Positions 11,870 through 22,787 of a stretch of DNA of 64,000 bases are shown here, in pieces. The notes beneath the pieces were generated by a model. It did not search any database, was not told the DNA's origin, and saw only the letters and a list, made by a program, of their open reading frames with translations. Within the stretch, counting starts at the first letter, position 1; the number at the start of each line of letters is the position of its first letter. The stretch is from assembly GCA_965153455.1 (NCBI GenBank), contig OZ234494.1, positions 5,394,001 through 5,458,000 of the forward strand. Reading direction: 5' to 3'. The translations under genes and the position numbers were made by a program. Origin of the DNA: Sphagnum compactum (Eukaryota; Bryophyta; Sphagnopsida; Sphagnales).

Positions 11870-12850
11870 CAGATAACTGATTTTGGCTTTCGGGATTTAA
11901 ATCAAAAGTGGGTGGACGTGGGGACTATTGCTATTGCCTTAGAATCACCTTTGAGTGGCGCATTGACTTCACCTTCACTTTGCACGTCTTCTTCGAATGT
12001 TTCCTCAGAATCCACTTCGGTGTGCTAATCTTCATCCATTGGAAACCAATGTTGAAAAGCAATGTCGAAAACTTGGGTGGGTGCAAATTCAGTAGGCCTG
12101 CCAACTTTTGCTTTCTTTGAAGGACCGGAAATGTCCCTCAATCACCTATGTAGGTTGTTCATCACAACCTTAGCCCAATTGATCTGGTGGTTCTGCTAAC
12201 TTAAAACCAACAACAACAAATTTTTTTTGCTCATGTATGTGGCTCTAGTTCCCTTTAACCATAATGCCTGCATGAGGGCCAATACCTCGAGAAAATACTT
12301 CCCCCGAAAACCAAAAACTTGCGAACTCTCGTTTTTGTTCCAAAACTCCTGATCAATAAACTTCAAACAAAACTTGTTTGCTTCATCCTTGAGCATTGTT
12401 GGTGGCGCATGGATTCCCGAGACAAAAAGGTGCAGCATCTCTCCCACAATTTTGGTAGTAATAACTAATGAAATTCCTTTGATTTCTGCCTTGATTCTTT
12501 TTAGGTTGTAATGCACAACCCCATGGAAATTTTTTGAATCACTAACCGAAATGGCTACAACCGGAATTGTTCCAGACCGGAAAGCCCCACCTTTTTTGCC
12601 CACAATATATTATTGAGTTTTCTACCATTTCTTTAGCTGATCCATCACTAGATATGAAAATGTCTTTCTGAAAAATGAAACTACATTATTTTCTTTCCCT
12701 TTTTCCTTCCCAACTGGATTCGGTTTCAGAATGACCAAATTTGGTTCTTCTTCTCATCATCTTTTTCTCTGCTCTACTTCCTCTCGTTCTACTGCTCATT
12801 TCTTGCATTTTTTCTTTGCTATTAGTTTTTCATTGTAAAATGTCTTTTTT
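11870..12850 (-). pseudogene. Decayed long open frame of an unidentified element protein
   Basis: The minus strand reads for about 300 codons with only scattered stops: an open core at 12196-12603 (135 codons), a charged lysine/arginine/glutamate-rich N-terminal part above 12660, and a C-terminal part below 12195 ending in an acidic tail. The core contains VVHYNLKRIKAEIKG, GKYFLEVLALMQALWLKGT and ATYMSKKNLLLLVLS. The next block reads NHQINWAKVVMNNLH. This consistent protein-like composition argues for a former gene. It lies just downstream of, and antisense to, a retroelement-like junction, so it may be an accessory antisense frame of a retrotransposon or a separate insertion. Family not identified. 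Confidence 0.5.
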
Positions 12851-13019
12851 CTTCACATGAAATTACATAGTAAGAAAATGAATGTCGTAACCCTAACATT
12901 GGGTTTGTGACTAAGTGTGGAGCGCAAGGACCCATGAGGCTAAGAAAATGTGTTTAGGGGTGAAACACACTCTCACAAATGGGGGAGAGTGCAAGGGATA
13001 AAGCCGAATGACTCTCAAG

Positions 13020-13224
13020 CATAGTAGTGACATACGAAATACGAGTATTTTTCGAAGGTGCTCAAAAAGAAGTATTTTCAAGTATTTTTAAAAAAGCATT
13101 ATAAAAATACAAAGGCTTGAAAATTGGCCTTTGTATCAAGTATTTTCAAGTATTTTTAAAAAAGCCGAAAAAAACGTAAAATACGCGTATGTTTGAATCG
13201 AATTGAGAATATGTCACTACTATG
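13020..13224. mobile_element. 205-bp MITE with 15-bp terminal inverted repeats and 8-bp target duplication
   Basis: The left end reads CATAGTAGTGACATA (13020-13034) and the right end is its exact reverse complement (TATGTCACTACTATG, 13210-13224). Both sides are flanked by CTCTCAAG (13012-13019 and 13225-13232), an 8-bp target-site duplication typical of hAT-type transposition. Inside are two direct copies of AAGTATTTTCAAGTATTTTT (near 13073 and 13140). There is also a perfect 10-bp hairpin ATACAAAGGC / GCCTTTGTAT (13107-13116, 13127-13136). No coding capacity. Intact ends and duplication suggest fairly recent insertion. Confidence 0.9.
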
Positions 13225-13921
13225 CTCTCAAGTGCACTCCCACTTTGGGGGTACACTCGTGTGAGAGTTGTGAGTGTTCAGAACTTGGTTGGAAAGGGAA
13301 AAAAACATCAAATTGGGCCCCTAGGACACCATTGAAAAGTTTTTGAAGCATAGATACTTAAAGTGCCTTCACATTGTTCATTTAGACTTGATTTGCATGA
13401 GTTATGATCAAAAGAAAGGGCAGGAATCAAATTGGGGGAGTTTGATTCTTGACCACAAACCCTTTGAAAGCAAGGGTCAAATGAGCTCTGATTGTGGCAT
13501 GTTATACACCGTTGAAAAGATCCTTTTGAGGAATATAAGATATTTCCTTCACATTTTCAAAACAGACTTGATATGAGAAAGATATGAGCATCCAAAGTTT
13601 TGGGATAGCAAAAGTCCCAATTTTGGGACTTCCATTTTGGAGTCCCGAAGAAAAGTGACATTTGGATATAGTCCTCACAGAGAGGCACAAAATATACTAT
13701 AGGGAGGGGAGTGGTGCTTCATCCCAAAGGTTGTGGTCCGTGTAAAGCTTGTGCTTGAGGTTGTCCCTACTAAGTCCACCACACCACTTCCATTCAACTT
13801 GCATTAACTACCCTCTTTTTTTGGTTGTGCAAATTGATCGCATTTGAATTGTCACTTGTGAGTTCTTCCTAGTCTTATCCTGGAGCTTCTACATGCCCTC
13901 CTACCTTCAAAGTGCTACATG

Positions 13922-14605
13922 ATAGAGAGCGTGCCCCAGCTTTCTTATTTGTTCTCCCATATGAAGTATAAGGAAGCTGCAAATCTTTTAGTAGATTCAC
14001 TGCAAGGTATTTTGCGGACACCAAACATTATTGCCAAATTCCGGAGTGTCCCTGTGGAGCCAAAATAGACCTCACCTCTATTGTAGTATTTGAGGACTCT
14101 ATTGACAAAGAGGAAGTTAAATGATTTTGAGCCTTTGGAGCTTTCCCATTTAGTTGTGGACCAGAACAAGAAGAACCTATTGGAGATCAAAATAGTTAGC
14201 AGAAGACAGGCTCTCAAATGGAATGTTCAGCCATTATGACCATCCTTGGGTTTCACGGCTTTGTGAAAAAACTGGTCTTTACATGTGGGCTTTTCAGCAT
14301 TACACAGAGTTGAATAACATTCAGCAAGTTGTTATCAACCATCATGGCATTGAGCATCTGGTTTTTTTGGAAATTTTCAAAATTCTGCCTAGAGAATGGG
14401 CTTGGGTTGTATAAAGGAGCTTCTGGTGGTCAACGTGCAAGAAAATCTACAGATCATTGTTAAGGTGGTTAATGAGTATGGCATATGCAGAGAGCTGGGT
14501 GTGGATTCATGTGTGAAACTGTTCAAATAGTTCAAGTCAGATGAGGGGTTCTATTTCTTCCTTGGGGCATTCCTGAATTTTTTTAAAGACCCTAAATAAT
14601 TTCAA
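13922..14605 (+). pseudogene. Clathrin heavy chain pseudogene, first part
   Basis: The plus strand encodes pieces collinear with the plant clathrin heavy chain arm repeats: KYKEAANLLVDS, QGILRTPN.IAKF and SVPV, then [19 protein letters not shown] and NQNKKNLLE in one frame from 13922 (with stops). After a shift come [17 protein letters not shown] and HYTEL from 14223, and after another shift ELGVDSC.KLF and FYFFLGAF near 14490-14580. Between NLLE and GMFSHYD roughly 150 residues of the normal protein are missing. No introns remain where the family has several, consistent with a retrocopy, although the source gene is not in view. The match stops at about 14601, within the DPEIHFKY region. The continuation is found inverted at 17.02 kb. 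Confidence 0.85.
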
Positions 14606-15440
14606 GTTGGCAAGTTTTTTTAAATTAAAAGGTTTTTGGTACTGAACTTTAAAATTGAGCTTATAGCCAATGTTATTGATGATAGGAAGCTAGATCTAAG
14701 TCTACCTCCATAGTAAAATGCTACTAGCAATAAAAATATCTCCTAAAAGGAATGGCATTCTAAATGGACTTTTTGAATTTGGGCATTTCAAACCAATACT
14801 ATGCATATGGTAACATTATAACTACAAATGGAACCTAAGCTTTGAATTGTCTATGATGCAAAATAACAAAAATGAATTACATTAACCTTCAACCCTCAAT
14901 TGAGTGCTCATATGATCTTGAACTCTCTAATTGCATGGTTACATTAGGTTTCATTCAGTGGACCAATGAATTCGTTGCATCCTCATTAGGTTTCATTTAA
15001 GGGACTAGTGAATTCACTCAAAATCCAGTGAAACCACTTGACATATAGAAATGCATTTTGTTGTAGTGAACAAATATTATTGTGTGGCCATCATAGTTAT
15101 TTGAGGAAAAAGAGGTTGAGGCAAATTGGTAAGGTTGAAAAGCCTAGATGAATGGCTTTGTATGTGCTACCATGGTGGAAGAGCACAAAATCATGCCACA
15201 ATTAAGAAACATTTGAGACAACATGGATGTGATGCATATTTCAAATGACATTCATTAAACTTTGACTAAATTTTTCACTTTTGTTTGAACACATAACCCT
15301 TTAGATCATCAACTATTAACTATGGAAGTGTACATTGTCTACCTTCTATTGGTTTTGAAATTATTATTGACTCGGGTTTGGTAGTCTAGTTGTAAGTTTG
15401 CATAGAAACTAGTAGTAAAAAATGCACCAAGGACTATTGA
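14606..15440. other. Spacer with a possible CACTA-type right terminus
   Basis: Nothing coding was recognised. The sequence TTTTGTTGTAGTG ending at 15068 matches the usual right end of CACTA elements. Just inside it are repeated words of subterminal type (GGACCAATGAATTC, GGGACTAGTGAATTC near 14957-15015). No partner left end with a matching 3-bp target duplication was found, so this is only a candidate. Confidence 0.35.
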
Positions 15441-16185
15441 ATCCATAGACCCAACAAAATTTGATTTGGCTAATCTTCCTACACTTGACCTAAAAATTCA
15501 AGTGCATAAAATAGTTGTCAAAGCATTTGCCTCTTATGATGAATTACAAGAACCAATGAGTGAAGAGAAAAATCCACTTGAAGGTGACCCCTTTGAGAAT
15601 GTCACAAATAACATTGAAATCCTTAGGAGCCAACCACAACATGAAACATTGATAGAAGCAATGATGACAAAGCTTCAACACCTCTATATGATGGTTCTTC
15701 TACAAGCATATTGCTAGCAATATTGTTGTTGAATTTAAGGATGGTGCATGGGATTAGCAGTGTTTTCACGGATGAGTTGTTCTCATTATTGCAAAGGAGT
15801 TGTTGACAAAAGGGAACAAAATGTCAACAATCATTTATGAGGCCCTTAAGCTAACCAAGGCCATTGGTTTAAACTATGATACAATTCATACATGCCCTAA
15901 TAATTGTATCCTTTTTGGGGACATGTTAAAAGGCTCCCAAGTGTGTCCAAAATGTAATAGTAAAATTTATGGACGGGTCACATGGTGTTTCATGGAAGGT
16001 GCTTCATCATTTCCCTTTAATATCTAGGTTCCTACAAATGTATAGGTGCAAAACATTGGCTAACTTATTGATTTTGAACAAATGTGGTGCAAGCTCCAAT
16101 GGTTTAGTTCAAAGTGTGCTAGATTGTAAGAGTTGGAAACACATAGATGAAAAATGGTCAGAAATTGCTAGTGAGCCATGAAACA
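15440..16185 (+). pseudogene. CACTA (En/Spm) TNP2-type transposase relic, N-terminal part
   Basis: Three frames in succession give the TNP2 N-terminal order. First comes TPLYDGSSTS..LAILLLNL near 15678-15740. Next is YEALKLTKAIGLNYDTIH, with a CPNNC....CPKC zinc-binding pattern, at 15820-15965. Last is KVLHHFPLI.RFLQMYR, followed by WKHIDEKWSEIASEP (15985-16180). An upstream open stretch (15466-15717, GDPFENVTNN) may be the family's variable leader. Frameshifts separate the blocks, so the gene is dead. The catalytic core that should follow is not recognisable. It lies between the two clathrin pieces. Confidence 0.82.
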
Positions 16186-16612
16186 TTAGACACAACAAGC
16201 CATGCATGGTGGCATTGACCTGCCCACAACTGAACATACCAAACCATATGCCAATGTTTTGACCTACAACCATATTAAGCCAACCCCATTCTTTACAGCT
16301 TCCACTGGATACCACATCCTCAACAAGCTGCACCTTTTGCAAGAAACTGTACTTAAAATGCAATGCAGTGCAATTTTTACTTTTCTCAGTAGAGATCTTT
16401 GACAAAAAAGTCTCCTACTTTCAGTCCCTCAAATCAAGGCATAATTAAGATCTGACTTACCACTTAGTACCATGCCCTGTTCATGAAATATGGTTTGCAT
16501 GTTGCAACAACTTCACAATGCACCTTATTTGAATGAGTCCTTTAACCAGATGAAACACCTTCAGCTGCAGGTTGATCTTGTTGCAGCAGAAGCAAGTTTA
16601 TTGCTACAGGGT

Positions 16613-17020
16613 CTGAAATTCTTGAAGATGGCAAACACTTCCTCATACAACTCTGCACCAACGACAAATTCTCTAACTGTTGGGCCATCAAAGTTGTCCA
16701 ACCTGAGAGACCAATGAGACCCCTGATGAAGTCTTCTGGGTATCCATCATCTATTAGTTGGCCCATAGCTGAAGGAGCATTCTATGGATTGACCTTTTGG
16801 ACTTAGTCGTCAATGTACTGGACCATGTTGTTGGAATCATGATAATGGGTGAGATCAGGCACTGGTACATGATGGTCACAGACATTGATATGCCGCACAT
16901 CTGGTAGCTTTGACTCCATCAAGAAGTTCTTGGTTTTCTCTGGAAGGTAGAAGACGAATGCTCCACTTCTTTGAGTTGACCAATCGTTGTTGCAGCCTCA
17001 AATTAGTACTTAGTGCATAA
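16613..17020 (-). pseudogene. Clathrin heavy chain pseudogene, second part (inverted)
   Basis: Read on the minus strand from about 17020 downward, the sequence continues the clathrin heavy chain exactly where the 13.9-14.6 kb part stops. It reads KY.FEAATT.GQLKEVE, then (shifted) [34 protein letters not shown] and [20 protein letters not shown]. After a gap of more than 200 family residues comes LDNFDGP.V, then [12 protein letters not shown] near 16613-16700. Several stops and shifts make it non-functional. Orientation is opposite to the first part, so the retrocopy was broken by an inversion or an inverted re-insertion. Downstream of 16613 no further clathrin sequence was recognised. Confidence 0.85.
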
Positions 17021-17189
17021 ATTTCCCAAGATTGATTCCTTTGCACATACCTAATATTTACCATAGTTATGGAAGTCAGATTGTCAAATGTCCATTTTGT
17101 GTCCTACTACCTGAACTCTTGCACACAATTGTATTAATTAATAACATGTATTTGATGGACATGTGATTGAAAAGTGAAGGGAAACATGG

Positions 17190-18060
17190 ACTAAATGTCA
17201 ATTTTTTATATGTAACCATCCATTTGTCATGTGTGGAGACCAAATGGTGATATATGGAATGTTTGTTCACAAATGTGTGAGTAATGTGTTGTTATTTTTT
17301 ATACATTAATGACTATCTTACAATAATCATAGACATTTTTACATGACAACCTCTTGTCATGTTTTTTTTAAAAAAATCCACCCACCCTTGTTATGTTTAA
17401 ACATACAAAACAACTTTCAATTAATATTTTTTTAGTGTATCAACAAATCGTTAGTGTATAAAAAAAAACACATGACAACTAGCAATCAATTATAATTAAA
17501 AAGTGGTAAGATCTATAAACTAGGTGCCAATTTTTTATATGTAGCCATCAGTTTATTATGTGAAAAAAATCATACATGGAGTGCATTCCAATCACACAAC
17601 TTGTGAGTAGTGTAAATTAATATTTTTGATACATTAACTATCTTACAATAACCATGGACATACAAACATGGCAACCCCTTGTCCATGTCTTTTGAAAAAA
17701 CTTTTTTGCCCTTGTTATATTTAGATCCGCATAGTAGCTTTCAATTGAAAAAATTGTTGGTGTATCAACTAATCCTTAGTGTATCAAGAAATTGTTATAT
17801 GGCATATAACAATTGAAGCAGGTTTACAATTTGATTTTTTAGGTTATTCTTGTATAGAGTGCCACATGGGGACTCAAGTCATGTGTTGACATTGAAATAA
17901 ATGTTAGGTGTCAATTTTTAAAATATCAATTTACCATTCACCCATGAATGGTGTATTGATATTTTTTGATACATTAACAACTACCCTACATGAACCATAA
18001 ACCCCAAAATGTGGGAGCCTCTTGTTCATATAATTTTGAGGATTTTTCCACCCTTATTTA
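17190..18060. repeat. Three diverged tandem units of about 330-380 bp
   Basis: Each unit begins with TGTCAATTTTTTATATGTAACC or a variant (near 17196, 17524 and 17908). Each continues through TTTTTGATACATTAAC..CTATCTTACAATAACCAT and ends with CCTCTTGTCATG..TTTT. The third unit is shorter and most diverged. No coding content. Confidence 0.65.
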
Positions 18061-19640
18061 CAAAATACATTTGTATCATGAGATTCATGATGATAACACA
18101 ACATAATGCATTATGGGATGATGCATCAATACATTGTGATTTTAATAAATTATCATTGCTACTTACAATATTTATTGTTAGATGAAAAATAATTTTACTA
18201 ATGATTTCACAATTTTTACTCATGTGCACATATTTTTGACTTGGGGCAAGATGTCCATTGACTTCAAAAAGGAACAAATGTAGGTACTTGGTAGGATTTT
18301 GCCATCAAAACATGGCAATCATCTTATGTTGGGGAATCCATATAATATGATCCTACAACCCACAAGACCTTTACCCTTGCCACCTAACAAAAATTCATCC
18401 AATTAAAGGATGAAATATTGAAAATCTTGGATGAAGATTTTATTTTTGTTTTCGGGTGCAGGTCTAAAGTTCCCAAGCACATTTTTGGGGTGACCTTTGC
18501 CATATTGTTTTGAAGTGATCCAAAGCTAAATGTTTTATGACAGAAAACTCATGTTAGATTACAACTATTAATCTTGAGCCAATAGGTTGCAAGTATGGGT
18601 ATTAACTGAGGCACAAATATAGTGGTAAACATGTCTAAAAATAGAATATGCATGTAGCCAATGAGAGATTTAGCATACACCCAAGTGGGTTCATATTTTT
18701 TTGCTTGGGGGGGGGGGTGAGAGGATGGATTTTAAAAATCTGATGTTCCCATCATGTTCCCAAGTTCCCAATGTGTTACCCAAGGGTGTTCCAAAAAAAC
18801 ACCTCACTTTATCCCATATCCTTTGCTCAAGTTCTCCCATTCTCACCTACATAGGTGACTCGAAGGTGAGCCACTCCATTCTCACATAGAAACTACTATT
18901 TTGGGGAGTCTCCCAAGTTTCAGTTTTATTTCAGGGGTAAAGGGCCAATTAAAATGGCCCATTGCACAAAAAAATAAAAATAAAATTAAGTTAAAAAGTT
19001 TGGGAGGCAAACCAGCTAATTAAAAGTAGTAGCTGAATAAACAAACCATTTTCATTGTTTCCAATTTATCTTTTGTTCTTTTGTGTTGTGTTTTTTTTTT
19101 TCATTTTTTTTACTAATACTTATGTCTAGAATTTGAATCTTTGTGCTCTTTACTTAACTATTTGCACATTGCATTGTGGGTCATGATTGTTTATTTGATA
19201 AGCAAAAGTGGTGGAAAGATGGCAACCACAAGATAAGACCCATATTAGCAATAGGTAGGACCAAGCACATATCTTCACACCTCTTCACATTAGTTTAACC
19301 ACAAAATTTATCATGTTAGGTTGTTTATTGCCTTATATCTAACATTGTTTCGCATCTAACAGCTTCATAAACTTTAGTGTGAAAAAAATGAAAAAAATTG
19401 TCACTACATGAACTCATAACACTCTTTAAGTGCTCATCACAAAGTTTGAACATGGACTACTTAACATAGCCAGTTTGAGAGACAAAAAACTGGTGCATAG
19501 CCAATTGGAGCTACAAGTCTTAAAAAAAAATGCCACCTTACATCCCCACTATGGGTAGATGGTAGCCAAACACCTTACTGGGACAAAATGAAAAAAAAAC
19601 ATTGTTCTCAACATTTCCATGGTTGTCTGCTCTCACAATA
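18061..19640. other. AT-rich intergenic sequence with a G10 run
   Basis: A run of ten G residues lies near 18708. No consistent coding frame, terminal repeats or target duplications were recognised. Confidence 0.4.
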
Positions 19641-21180
19641 ATGTAAAGCAAGCCTAATATACGAGGGTGTTGAATAGGCTTGTGTGTGAGTGTGAAGAAA
19701 AAATGGTATGGCCAATGGAATTGTTGCATTTTGCTGTCTAAGTTTTTTAAATTTTTAAAATTTTTTTGGGTGAGTTCTCTTGAGTGAGTTAGCCTTAAAA
19801 TGTGTAATTGGGTTTGATAGGGTTGTGCAAATTTTAGAAGACCAATGAAAATGGTACAATGGGACACATTGTTTCCAATGTTCAACAGAATAGGATTGTT
19901 GTGTGTAGGTGTGAAGATTTTTTTCAGGCCAATGGGATTGCTGCATTCGGTGGTTTTAATTTGTTTTCTTAGTTATTTTGAACTGACTAACAGTTCAAAT
20001 AGGCAGCTAGGTATTTGAAGACAGTGTTCTGCACAATAGGAACTTTTGCACTTTGTTCAAATGGTGTGGACAATCATGACAGGACCTGACATTTGACCTC
20101 TTTACATCGTTCCTAATTCAGATTGCCCTTTTAGACAAATACTTGTCACCCAAGCCTGTTATTTCTTGTATTGGGTTGTTAAGAGGGGCGACGTGTGATT
20201 TGTAATTGTCTCATCACTTGCAACTTGGAGTGACCCAAACCATCTTAAAATGTCACTGTATTACCAGAACGTGTTCTGGATCATCAAAAGAAATCTTGAA
20301 ATGTTAAAAAGTACTCAAAATTTTCCTTCGTTTTATGAAAATATGCAATTTGAATACATTGAATTACTCTTTGTTTTTTGCTTTTCTGATTGGCCCATTG
20401 TTGTGGTTTGCACACTTGTGACAAGCATGAAATAACAGCCAAGAAAACCCTAAATAGTATTTTTGCCAACATATCTATGCTTCATATGCGTTTCAAGTTC
20501 ATGTCAATGTCAGGAACTGGAGGTCCAAAAGTTGATGCAACTTTTGATGTACTTTCTCAAAATACATCCAACTTGGAGATGAAAAAGAAGAAAAAAAATG
20601 GGTGCCTGTAAATTATGAAGTAACTCCCTCTTTTTCCCAACCTGAGAGATTCATGCATTAATGGACATACGAGTTTGGCAAAAAATTTAAAGAAAAACCA
20701 AGCATCTGTGAAAGAATACTCAGTTTTTTAGGGGGGAGGGAGGTGGGGATGTCAATCATTAGAATAAACACTGTCATTCACATGCTTTGAAGGGGAAAAA
20801 AAGAAAGAAAAAGGTTACAGGAAGAAGATACCGTACAAAGTGCTAAAACCCTCTCTTGAAATAGCTATTCACATTGAGCTATTAGTTCACTCAAGATAAC
20901 TAAGAAAATAAATTCAGACTGACAAAATTTCATTGGCCAAAAAAACAAACATTTTCACCCTTACACACAACCCGAGTCTGCTGAACATTGAAAATAACCG
21001 AGTCCCTTTCAACCATTTCCATTGGTCCTTTAAAGTTCTCACAAACCTTATTACACATTTAGTTCACTCAAGATAACTACGAAAAACTAATCCGACCACC
21101 AAATCCGAATCCAGCAATTTCATTAGCCATAACATTTGTTCTGCACATGTACACACAAGCCTATTCTAACACCACCTGTG
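19640..21180. repeat. Large inverted repeat (arms about 300-350 bp, spacer about 880 bp)
   Basis: The left arm (about 19640-20000), read in reverse complement, matches the right arm (about 20880-21180) over a long imperfect stretch. Shared landmarks in order are CAATAACTAAGAAAAxAAATT, CATTGGCC, TTCAC.C.TACACACAAC, CTGxTGAACATTG, TTTCCATTGGTC and ACACATTT. Each arm also repeats its own CATTGGCC..ACACACAAGCCTATTC..ACACC word about 190-240 bp apart. The spacer has no recognised coding sequence. It may be a decayed foldback element. Confidence 0.65.
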
Positions 21181-22210
21181 TATATCAATACACTAACACT
21201 ATAACCCTTGTCTGTAAAAGTTAAAAGCCTTGAGCTCAAAGAAGGGTCACAGTCCCAAGAGGCAAGATGAGTACAAAATAAGGAAGAGTTTCAGCAACGA
21301 GACCAGGCAAATAGGTAGCTGCCATGACCTAACACCTAACCCAATCACATCATAATTTAAGGACCCCACCAGATAAGTACCTACTTACATATCTTAAAAA
21401 AGAACTTTGTCTACAACATTTCTTCACTTGTATGTACTACTAGTTACATGCCAGATGTCTTCATTTCTCAACCCACTTCCCTCGCTTGAACAGGTGCTTT
21501 ACATTTTGTCCTGAAATTCAGGTCAGGTCGTCCTCCTTATGCAAAGAGGTTTCTCGAAAATTAATTTGTACACTACCTCCTGTCAATTCAGTGGTTTGTT
21601 TTTTGGTCAAGTTTATGGTCAGGGTTTTCTTTCCAAGTTTTCAATATTAAAAATTTGGAATTTCTTTTCAAAAAATGAGGCAAAAAATGCTCTAATTTGC
21701 ACTAAAACAACAAAACAATTTCCCAAATTTTTTGGAAAAAAACCAAAAACGATACCCCAAAAGAACCACAGTTCATGATGTAACCCAATTGGTGAACATC
21801 TGTAGGAAGATTTAGCCAATTTGGTGAGAAAAGAGATATCAAAAAAAGATATATTTTTATGGAAAAAAGATTAAAAATTTTAACACCCTTATACATTTTT
21901 GGCTACCTACTCAAACCAAATGCAGAAAATATGACCCAATCTTTTTTGACCTTTTTCAAGTTATGGCAATTAAAAAAATTCAATTCATTTTCGGACTATT
22001 CATTTCTGATTTCACGTTTTGGCAAAATTTCACCAATAATAAAATAAATAAAAGAGCCTGTCGCCAGTCAGAATCGTGAGCCCTGATTGAAAGAAACCTC
22101 ACCTGATTTAGCCGGCCGGTTGCTAAATTTAGAGGAGTTTCCCGGCCAACTTTAGCAGCCAGAACAAGGGGCATTCAAAAGCGGCATTAGGTCATTGGGG
22201 ATTCGACGTT
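21181..22210. other. Flank and likely promoter region of the tail-anchored protein gene
   Basis: The first part contains low-complexity AAATTT/CCAAA sequence (21600-22020) of the kind seen near 38.4 and 41.7 kb. An AT-rich motif AATAAAATAAATAAAAG at about 22035-22052 lies upstream of a rise in GC content and could serve as a TATA region. The start site was not determined. Confidence 0.3.
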
Positions 22211-22787
22211 GTGTATTGTTTGGGGACTCTTAAGTTGGGTTTTGTTTGGCAGTGGTCTTCGTTTCCCGCTGTTTGTCTCCTCTTCTCTGAACTTCTCCTC
22301 TTGTCGACTGGGGTGCTGTGTGTGTGTCTGTGCCGTGCTCGTGTGGCGAGAAGCTGCTGCTGCACCGCCGATCAATCCAGGTCTGCAGATCGCGACCATA
22401 AAGAAATTAGAGGTATCATCATCCACAGTATTGAACATGTAGGCTGCATCGTTGAAATTATTACGGGGAATGAGGTGATCATGTATAGAAAGAGCTTGAA
22501 TTAGGGGAAAAAGTTTGTTTTGTACATTCGTCGTTACAAGTAGCTTGGTGCTCTGTTTTCGTTTATATGATTCCTCTCATTAACTATGTATACAGGTATG
22601 TGGATGATCATGACCTTAAGACTCCCTAGGAGAAGACTAAGAAAACGAAAAGAATCAAAGCCCATCGACTCCGGCTCCTGATCTCATCAACCCTGAAAGA
22701 AAAAAATGGATTCTTTATGCAGGTGAGCAGGCGAACCCACGGGTTGTGGATTCGGCACCTCAGCTAACAGATCACAATCAAATCACC
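22211..22787 (+). promoter_or_regulatory. Spliced 5' leader with upstream ORFs
   Basis: A pyrimidine-rich stretch (22255-22310) suggests the 5' UTR. A likely intron runs from 22412 (GAG|GTATCA) to the acceptor TATACAG ending at 22595. The second leader exon holds an upstream ORF of 27 codons (22598-22681, arginine/lysine-rich) and one of six codons (22706-22726). The main reading frame is itself open back to 22641 without an ATG, so an unrecognised upstream exon could extend the protein. Such uORFs commonly reduce translation of the main frame; here that is inference. Confidence 0.4.

Noticed and set aside
12600-12620. Reading the minus-strand relic as an intact gene starting at 12603
   Set aside because: Protein-like sequence continues above this point through in-frame stops, and below the stop at 12196, so the open frame is only the surviving middle of a dead gene.
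6465-15068. A full-length CACTA element from CACTACTATAAAAATAGG (6465) to TGTTGTAGTG (15068)
   Set aside because: The flanking triplets do not match (CCT against AAC), the terminal repeats agree poorly, and the interior contains several unrelated insertions.
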